Source of the DNA: UBA5066 sp046331465
GTDB taxonomy: Bacteria; Acidobacteriota; Thermoanaerobaculia; UBA5066
DNA: 64,000 nt
Direction of reading: 5' to 3'
NCBI GenBank assembly: GCA_046331465.1
Contig: JAXLQV010000001.1
Location: forward strand, 1,798,001-1,862,000
Both the position numbers and the translations under genes were made by a program. The notes under the pieces are model-generated. The model was given only the letters and a program-made list of their open reading frames with translations, did no database searches and was not told the DNA's origin. Of this stretch, positions 58,294-64,000 are shown in pieces (position 1 is the stretch's first letter; every line of letters starts with the position of its first letter).

Positions 58294-59708
58294 TTTTCCA
58301 CGTCTCCCACGGCGCCCGCGCGGAGCGCCTCGTATCGTTCGGACTGCCCGGCCGCCTCGAGGAGCTCGGCGAGGGCGACGTCGACGTCGCGGGCGGCCGC
58401 GAGCCGGCCCAGCTCGACGCGGGCGAGGGAGAGGCGGGCGTCGACGACGTCGAGCGACGTGGCGACCCCCTCCTCGAAGCCGCGCTGCCGTACCCGCTGG
58501 TTCTCTCGCGCGAGCTCGAGCGCCGCCTCGTAGGCCTCGACCTGCTCGAGCGCCTTCCGCACCTCCCGGTACTTCTTCTCGACGAGCGTCTCGACGTCCC
58601 TCCGGGCGCGGAGCGTCGTCTCCCCGACGCGCGCGGTCCGCTCCCTCGCCGCGACGATCCCCTTCTCGCGGCCGAGGCCGTCGAAGAGGGTCCAGCGCGC
58701 GGTCAGGCCGACCGCCCAGAGCGGGTCGAGGATCGTCAGCCCGGGCTTGTAGAGCTCCCGGAAGCCGAAGAGCGAGAGGTCGGGGTACCAGCGCGCCTTC
58801 TCCGAGGTCAGGCCCGCCTCGGCGAGCGAGGAGGCCGCGGAGAGTCGCGCGAGGGCGGCGTTCGAGGCGAGCGCGGCGGCCTTGAGCTCGTCGAGGGGCG
58901 GCAGCTCGCCCGGGACGAAGAGCGGCGTCGTCGTGCGGAGGCTCTCCGCCTCCCCTCCGGGGATCGAGAGGACGTTCGCGAGCGCCTCGCGCGCGAGGGC
59001 GAGGTCGTGCGCGGCCGCCTTCCGCTCCCGGTCGGCATCCGTCCGCGAGACCTCCGCGTGGAGCCGCTCGGCCCGCGAGACGAAGCCCTCCTCCTCGAGG
59101 CGGCGGGCGCTCCGGACGTGCTCGTCGAGCGCCGAGAGGACCTCCTCGCGCACCTCGAGCGCCCGTGCGGCGAGGCGCACGCCGAAGTAGCGCCGGGCGA
59201 GCTCGGTCGAGAGGACGTCGCCGACGCCGCGCCGCTGCGCCTCGGCGTCGTCCTCCCGTGCCCGGGCCGCGTCCCGGGCGGCGTCGATCTTCCCGCCCGT
59301 GAAGAGGGGCCACGTCATCCGGACGTCGAAGCGGGCGTACGCCTCGCTCTGGACGTCGAGGAGGAACGGGGGAACGGCGGCGGACGGCACGCCGGGGTGG
59401 AGCGCGAGGATGACCTGCCGGATCGGGTCGAGGTCGATGACGATCGGCCCGTCGAGCCGGGTGAACCGTGCGTTCGCCTCGAGCTTCGGCCACTGGAGCG
59501 CGTCCGCCGTGCCGATCTCGGCCTGGCGTTCGCGCACCTCGTGGTCCGCGGCCTTGAGCGCCTCGTGGCCCGCCAGGAGGCGGGCCCGGGCCTCGGGGAG
59601 CGAGACCTCGAGGGCGCGCGCGGGAGCGGCGAGGATGAGCGGGAGCACGGCGCACGCCGCGGTGCGGACGAGCCGTGTCCGGAAGCGGGGGAGCCTGGAG
59701 CGCCTCAT
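58290..59708 (-). CDS. TolC-family outer-membrane protein
   Basis: 472 residues; signal peptide (CAVLPLILAAPARA). TolC helices and strands appear in two halves (VSLPEARARLLAGHEALKAADHEV near 37; FDVRMTWPLFTGGKIDAARDAA near 125; ARWTLFDGLGREKGIVAARERT near 345; GVATSLDVVDARLSLARVEL near 420). The ATG at 59708 is used; a TTG one codon upstream has a better-spaced AAGGAG. TATCAT about 70 bp upstream is a possible -10. First gene of the operon. Confidence 0.92.
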   Translation of the reverse strand: MRRSRLPRFRTRLVRTAACAVLPLILAAPARALEVSLPEARARLLAGHEALKAADHEVRERQAEIGTADALQWPKLEANARFTRLDGPIVIDLDPIRQVILALHPGVPSAAVPPFLLDVQSEAYARFDVRMTWPLFTGGKIDAARDAARAREDDAEAQRRGVGDVLSTELARRYFGVRLAARALEVREEVLSALDEHVRSARRLEEEGFVSRAERLHAEVSRTDADRERKAAAHDLALAREALANVLSIPGGEAESLRTTTPLFVPGELPPLDELKAAALASNAALARLSAASSLAEAGLTSEKARWYPDLSLFGFRELYKPGLTILDPLWAVGLTARWTLFDGLGREKGIVAARERTARVGETTLRARRDVETLVEKKYREVRKALEQVEAYEAALELARENQRVRQRGFEEGVATSLDVVDARLSLARVELGRLAAARDVDVALAELLEAAGQSERYEALRAGAVGDVEK

Positions 59709-59813
59709 CAAGGGTGGTTCTCCTTGCGCGAGGTGCCCGGGGCGCCGCGAGGCGCCTGCCGCACCCCGCCAACCCGCGATGATACGCCTCGCCGGGCGGG
59801 AGGCGGCCCGGCT

Positions 59814-60857
59814 CTAGGGCTCGAGCGGCGTCGGGACGTCCCTCGTCCTCCAGCGCTGTCTCCAGTCCGGCTCGCGGCGTCGCTCCTCCCACGCGCGAGA
59901 CTGCTGCTCGAGGGTCGCGACGACCTCGCCGAGGAGGCGCTCGAGGGCGGAAACCGTCAGCGGGACGCCTTCTGCCGATCTCGCGAGGAGGTCGCGAAAC
60001 GCGTCGCTGCCGGGAGAACGCCCTCCGGACCAGAGGTAGCGGACGAACGTGCGCGCTTCGCGTCGGAGCCGGCGGCCTCGTGCGTCGTCGAAGAAGAGCT
60101 CCCGTCCGGCGGTCAGCGCGGAGGCGAGCGGGGCGCGTTCCGGGTCCACCGGGGCCGGGCGCTGGACCGGGGCGAGGAGGTCCTTCTCGCCGAGGCTCGC
60201 CCAGGCGTCTGCGATCCCCTCCTCGAGCCACGGCGGGGTCGCATCGCCGAACAGCTCGACCGCGTAGAGGTGCCCGGCCTGGTGGAGGACGCGGCGGATC
60301 GTGGCGTCCGGGTCCGCGCGCGCGGCGCTCACGATCGCGACCCGGGCACGGGCCCGCCCGCAGGCGAGGTCGTCGAGGGCCCGCGCGTCCTCCTCCCGCG
60401 AGAAGAGGACGACGGCGCTCCCGGACCGGGGCACGCCCCGGAGGCGGAAGGAGGCCAGGAAGACCCGGTCGGCGTCGAGCGCCGCCCGCTCGATCCGCGC
60501 GAGGAGCTCCTCGTCGGCGACGTCCGTCAGGAGGCGGAACCTCTCGACGACGACCTCGCGGCCGGCGGCGCCGAGGCGGGATCGAGCGACCTCGAGGAGG
60601 TCCGGAGAGCCGTCGCGACGGTTCCCCGCCATCGCCTCGCGGACCGTCGCGTCCGGCGCCGTGCGCCGTACCCACCCACGGTTCCCGAGGTAACGGACGA
60701 GGACCCAGTCCCCGCGTTCGGCGAGCTCCTCGACCTGCAGCTCGGCGTCGACGATCGCGAGGGGAGGGGACGACGCGTCGGGGTCGCGGTGAACCCGTGC
60801 CCCGGGCGTGAGCGTGAACCAGACGGCCGCGAGCGCGGCGAACGCGAGGCCGGTCAA
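59814..60857 (-). CDS. Membrane-anchored SH3-like / peptidase-MA-like protein with degenerate active site
   Basis: 347 residues from a TTG that overlaps the upstream gene's stop (TTGA). N-terminal helix (LAFAALAAVWFTLTPGA), an SH3b-like module (about 20-70: ARVHRDPDA, LQVEELAERGDWVLVRYLGNRGWV), then a peptidase-MA-like domain. The metal motif HExxH reads HQAGH (about 190-194), with the downstream WLEEGIADAWAS kept. With Gln replacing the catalytic Glu it is probably not a protease. It may bind a wall or protein ligand. Function unknown. Confidence 0.7.
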   Translation of the reverse strand: MTGLAFAALAAVWFTLTPGARVHRDPDASSPPLAIVDAELQVEELAERGDWVLVRYLGNRGWVRRTAPDATVREAMAGNRRDGSPDLLEVARSRLGAAGREVVVERFRLLTDVADEELLARIERAALDADRVFLASFRLRGVPRSGSAVVLFSREEDARALDDLACGRARARVAIVSAARADPDATIRRVLHQAGHLYAVELFGDATPPWLEEGIADAWASLGEKDLLAPVQRPAPVDPERAPLASALTAGRELFFDDARGRRLRREARTFVRYLWSGGRSPGSDAFRDLLARSAEGVPLTVSALERLLGEVVATLEQQSRAWEERRREPDWRQRWRTRDVPTPLEP

Positions 60858-62146
60858 CGCGCCTCCACGAACGCGGTCGCCCGGCTCGAGAGCCCGATGC
60901 GCGAGGGCTCGATGCGGCCCTCGACCCAGACGATTCGCTGCGAGGCGAGCTCGGAGCGGAGCGCGTGGAAGGCCTCGCGCAGCTGCGGCACGGTGCTGGC
61001 GTCGACAACCCCTGGCCAGTCCTCCGCGGCCGGGGCTCCTTCCTTCGAGATCCGCCAGACGAAGAGCGGGACCCGCAGCCTCGACAGGTAGCGGCGTACG
61101 CGCGCCGCATCGAGCCGGCCCATCTCCGTGGCCCCCTCGCCGAGGAGGAGGACGACGGCGCGGCGCCGCTCCCGTCCGGCGGAGGCGAGGGCGGAGACCG
61201 CGACCGCCTCGGCAATTGCGGGAGCCGCGGGCGGCCTCTCGAGAGCGGCGCCCGCGCCGAGCCGGAGGAAGCGGCCGTCCTTCGGGGTGAACTCCCCGCA
61301 CGCGGGGAAGAGGCGGACGGTCTCTCCGGCCTCCGAGACCGTGCGCGGCTCCGTCCCGCTGAAGCGAAAGCGCGCTCCCTGCGGCAAGTCGATCGGCCTG
61401 GGATTCGACCAGGGCCAGGGCCAGCGATCCTCCGAGTCGAGGCGCGCGAGGTCGTCCCGGGCGTTCCCCGCGAGGACGAAGCCGACCTCGGCGGGCCCCT
61501 CCTCGACGGCGGCGACCGGAAGCGGGCGGCTGCCGGACTCGAACCATCCGGAGAGCCGGTCGGGCGGAGGAACCGGCGCCCTGCCGACGACCCGGACGGG
61601 GAGGCCCGTCAGCTCCCTCTCGGCCTTTCCCCGGTTGACGCCGCCGAAGGACGCGACGGCGGTCGCGGAGCCGCCGTCGGCGAAATCGACGTCCGCGAGG
61701 AGGAAGTGGGCGATCTCCGGTGCGTGCCGGGGGATCGCGATCCGCTCGAGGTCGGGCGCTTCGAGCGGGGTCCCGTCGAAGAAGACGCGTGCGGCGGAGA
61801 GCGGCGCGCCGGAGATCCGGCGCCAGAGGAGCCGTGCCGAGACCGTCCGTCCGGAACGGTCCCGCTCGAGGAGAAAGCTCGCCTCGGCCCCCGGCCGCGG
61901 CCGGTTGATCCACTGCCGGACCTCTCCGAGCCTGCGGCCGTCACGGGCCCGGGCCACGGCGACGACCTCCCTGGGGACGATCTCGGGCCCGAGGTCGAGC
62001 GCGGCCTCGAACGGAGGACCGTAGACGTCCAGGACCCTCTCGTCGTCCAGGTAGATCTCGACGACGGCGACACCCTCCGCCGCGGCGAGCCTCAGCGGGA
62101 CCGTGCCGTGGACGAGGCCGAGAAACAGCGTGACGAACGCGATCAT
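60854..62146 (-). CDS. Exported VWFA-like protein, unknown function
   Basis: 430 residues from the ATG at 62146, which begins a signal-like stretch (MIAFVTLFLGLVHGTV); the frame is open 42 bp further. The N-terminal part (VEIYLDDERVLDVYGPPFEAALDLG, VVAVARARDGRRLGEVR) is like the N-terminal piece of acidobacterial VWFA-related proteins. The C-terminal third (RRAVVLLLGEGATEMGRLDAARVRRYLSRLRVPLFVWRI in parts) looks like a VWFA fold without a clear MIDAS. Coupled by TTGA overlap to the pseudo-peptidase gene; the two probably act together in the envelope. Confidence 0.65.
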   Translation of the reverse strand: MIAFVTLFLGLVHGTVPLRLAAAEGVAVVEIYLDDERVLDVYGPPFEAALDLGPEIVPREVVAVARARDGRRLGEVRQWINRPRPGAEASFLLERDRSGRTVSARLLWRRISGAPLSAARVFFDGTPLEAPDLERIAIPRHAPEIAHFLLADVDFADGGSATAVASFGGVNRGKAERELTGLPVRVVGRAPVPPPDRLSGWFESGSRPLPVAAVEEGPAEVGFVLAGNARDDLARLDSEDRWPWPWSNPRPIDLPQGARFRFSGTEPRTVSEAGETVRLFPACGEFTPKDGRFLRLGAGAALERPPAAPAIAEAVAVSALASAGRERRRAVVLLLGEGATEMGRLDAARVRRYLSRLRVPLFVWRISKEGAPAAEDWPGVVDASTVPQLREAFHALRSELASQRIVWVEGRIEPSRIGLSSRATAFVEAR

Positions 62147-62240
62147 CTGCGCTCTTTGCTGCGACGCATGCACGAACCGTGCAAGCACCGTCGTCCCCGA
62201 TCAGGGACGGCGCCCGGACTCGCGGCGCAGGATCGCGCCG

Positions 62241-64000
62241 TCAGCGCGCGGCGCGCGACCCGTCGCGCCCGGGCTGGGCGGCGGCGGCCATCTTCTCCCG
62301 GGCCTGCTCGAGCGTCCCGGCCGCGTGGTGCTTCCAGGCGGCGAGCCGCTGGCGGAGGAGGCGGCATTTGTCGCGATGGAGCGGAGCGACGTTCGACTTC
62401 TCGTCGGGGTCGGAGGCGAGGTCGTAGAGCGCCTCGCGGCCGCGCGTCACGTCGTAGACGTACTTGAACGTGCCCTCCCGGACTCCGAGCAGGTAGTCGT
62501 CGTTCGCGGCGTAGAAGTAGGTGCGCGCGGGCCTCCTCTTCTCGAGGAGGCTCGTCCCCTCCCAGGCCGGCGGGGACGGCAGGGCGAGGACGTCGAGGAT
62601 CGTCGGGCTCACGTCGACGTGGCCGCCGACGGTCGCCTTGCGCTTCCCCTTCGGGAAGAGGCGCGGGTTCCAGAGCATCAGCGGGACGCGGAGCCCCTCG
62701 TCCCAGAGGCGGAAGCCGTGCCCCCACGTCGGGTGCGGGTCGCCGAAGCACTCCCCGTGGTCTCCCGTGACGACGACGAGCGTGTCGTCGGCGAGCCCGC
62801 GCGCCCGAAGCCCGTCGAACAGGCGCCCGAGCTGGCGGTCGACCTCCGCGATCGTGTTCAGGTAGCGGTTGAGGTCCCAGGCGTCCGGCGGCTCGGGCTT
62901 CCCCGCGAAGAAGTCGACGACGCCCTGGCGCGGCGACGGGTCGTACGGGTGGTGGCTGAGCTGGGTCCAGAGGAGGCCGAAGAAGGGGCGCCCCCGGTCG
63001 CGGTCGATCCACTCGAGCGTCCGGTCGACGAGGACGTCGTCGTCGCCGCCCCACGAGCCGATCGGCTCCCTGTTCGAGAGCTGCTTCCAGTCGCGGATCT
63101 CGTCGAAGCCCCGGTTCTCCAGGAAGTCGCCCAGGCCGACGTAGTCGAGGAACTGCGTCGTGAGGAAAGCGGTCCGGTAACCCTGCGGACCGAGTACGTT
63201 CGCGAGCGTCTCGCCCGGGAACCGGGGGTAGTCCTGCGTGTACTCCCGCCACGTCATGTAGGGGTAGACCGAGATGCCGAGAGCCACGAGGGAGTTCGCC
63301 GTCAGGCCGACGTGCGCGTAGAACGCGTCGAAAACGAGGGCGTGCCCGGCCTCGGCGTCGAGGTGCGGGGTCGTCGGGTACGGGCTCCCGTAGAGGCTCA
63401 TGTACTTCGCGCCGGTCGACTCGAGGACGACGAGGAGGACGTTCTGGGGACGGGCGGGGGAGAGGCGGGTCGGCTTCGGGCGCCCGGGCCGGAAGTCCGA
63501 GAGGAAGTCCTGCGGGAACGCGTCGTCCATGCGGGGCGTCCCGTCGCCCCTCAGGCCCTCGCCGAGCGACACGAGGAAGCGCCAGTGCGGGTTCAGGGCG
63601 ATGAGGACGTCGGGGCGGTCGGACCAGCGGCCGTGCGCCGTCACGGCGCCCCACGCGAACCACGCGGAGGCGGCCGCGAGGGACACGGCGCCGGCGACGA
63701 GTCTCCTCCGGCCGGAGACGGCCCGCGAGCGCCGCGAGAAGAGCGTGACGGCGAGGACGTGAAGCGCCGGGACGGCCACGAGCGCGGCCACGTACCGCGG
63801 CGAGACGAACGTGCCGAGGGAGGAGCGCATGGAGTCCAGGTCGCCCGCGAGGTAGAGGAGCGGGTAGGTCAGGGGAGAGCGGAGGTAGGTGAAGACCTGG
63901 ACGCTGACGACCGCGTAGAGGACGGTCAGGGCGCTCAGCGCCAGGAGGGCCGCGCCGAGGCGACGACCGGCGAGCGGCCGCCGGCGGACGACGAGCAGGA
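62241..64000 (-). CDS. LtaS/sulfatase-fold membrane hydrolase or transferase, N-terminus beyond window
   Basis: The frame is open through the right edge: upstream of the internal Met at 63830 it still encodes a membrane helix (ALLALSALTVLYAVVSV) and YLRSPLTYPLLYLAGDLDS, so the true start lies outside the window. Further helices follow, then the alkaline-phosphatase-superfamily domain: VVLESTGAKYMSLYG (metal Glu), LTANSLVALGISVYP where Thr replaces a sulfatase Cys, VVVTGDHGECFGDPHPTWGHG and GHVDVSPTILDVLA. The Thr nucleophile fits a lipoteichoic-acid-synthase-like phosphotransferase more than a sulfatase. Substrate unknown. Confidence 0.88.
   Translation of the reverse strand, partial: LLVVRRRPLAGRRLGAALLALSALTVLYAVVSVQVFTYLRSPLTYPLLYLAGDLDSMRSSLGTFVSPRYVAALVAVPALHVLAVTLFSRRSRAVSGRRRLVAGAVSLAAASAWFAWGAVTAHGRWSDRPDVLIALNPHWRFLVSLGEGLRGDGTPRMDDAFPQDFLSDFRPGRPKPTRLSPARPQNVLLVVLESTGAKYMSLYGSPYPTTPHLDAEAGHALVFDAFYAHVGLTANSLVALGISVYPYMTWREYTQDYPRFPGETLANVLGPQGYRTAFLTTQFLDYVGLGDFLENRGFDEIRDWKQLSNREPIGSWGGDDDVLVDRTLEWIDRDRGRPFFGLLWTQLSHHPYDPSPRQGVVDFFAGKPEPPDAWDLNRYLNTIAEVDRQLGRLFDGLRARGLADDTLVVVTGDHGECFGDPHPTWGHGFRLWDEGLRVPLMLWNPRLFPKGKRKATVGGHVDVSPTILDVLALPSPPAWEGTSLLEKRRPARTYFYAANDDYLLGVREGTFKYVYDVTRGREALYDLASDPDEKSNVAPLHRDKCRLLRQRLAAWKHHAAGTLEQAREKMAAAAQPGRDGSRAAR

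Noticed and set aside
63830..63830. Met at 63830 as start of the LtaS/sulfatase-like gene
   Set aside because: The frame stays open to the window end and encodes another membrane helix, so this Met is internal.

Overview
The window is about 70% GC, almost fully coding and ordinary in codon use throughout. It carries housekeeping genes plus envelope, signalling and export genes typical of a Gram-negative didermal heterotroph. Two VWFA-related exported proteins, many TPR lipoproteins, a CarD regulator and orphan family-5 solute-binding proteins point to Acidobacteriota (perhaps Thermoanaerobaculia-like). This placement is an inference from gene content; there is no rRNA in the window.

Layout. 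1-15.6 kb: housekeeping genes (purC partial and divergent; pepA, recN, gamma-carbonic-anhydrase-like, hisS, aspS, aroB, an HD-GYP c-di-GMP phosphodiesterase, TPR lipoprotein, Roadblock-like protein, ftsY, ribD, ribE, hemW), ending at a bidirectional terminator. 15.7-21.4 kb (minus strand): a membrane pyrophosphatase and an envelope-energising operon (TPR lipoprotein, TonB, ExbB, two ExbD). 21.9-32.0 kb (plus, one exception): VWFA-related protein, nnr, tsaE, an outer-membrane barrel (minus), VanZ-like protein, tRNA-Leu(CAA), carD, two exported/TPR proteins, rarA and a class V aminotransferase. A 27-bp-arm palindromic repeat marks the convergent junction at 32.1 kb.

32.2-40 kb (minus): a six-gene operon encoding a small NHLP-clan (RiPP-leader-like) protein, TolC, HlyD, two ABC ATPases and one ABC-2 permease. 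It has a sigma-54 type promoter and lies directly downstream of a GAF/AAA+/Fis sigma-54 activator gene. 40-48 kb: two orphan family-5 solute-binding lipoproteins, one divergent from that activator and one translationally coupled to a hybrid histidine kinase, followed by a receiver protein coupled to an EAL phosphodiesterase, then a baeRF3-like protein and an isochorismatase-family hydrolase. 48.7-53.8 kb (minus): glnK and amtB behind a sigma-54 promoter with upstream inverted repeats, their likely NifA-like activator, and a third orphan solute-binding lipoprotein. 53.8-64 kb: an AlaX-type editing protein (plus), then on the minus strand TolC, HlyD and two ABC-2 permeases without an ATPase, two envelope proteins (one with a decayed HExxH motif) and an LtaS/sulfatase-fold membrane protein running off the window.

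Two genome-scale habits stand out. At least nine start codons follow a TANNNT hexamer by exactly six bases, implying leaderless mRNAs. Genes within operons are repeatedly joined by 4-base NTGA stop/start overlaps. The most interesting accessory unit is the sigma-54-controlled NHLP-clan peptide/exporter operon, together with the repeated pairing of solute-binding lipoproteins with signalling genes rather than with ABC importers.
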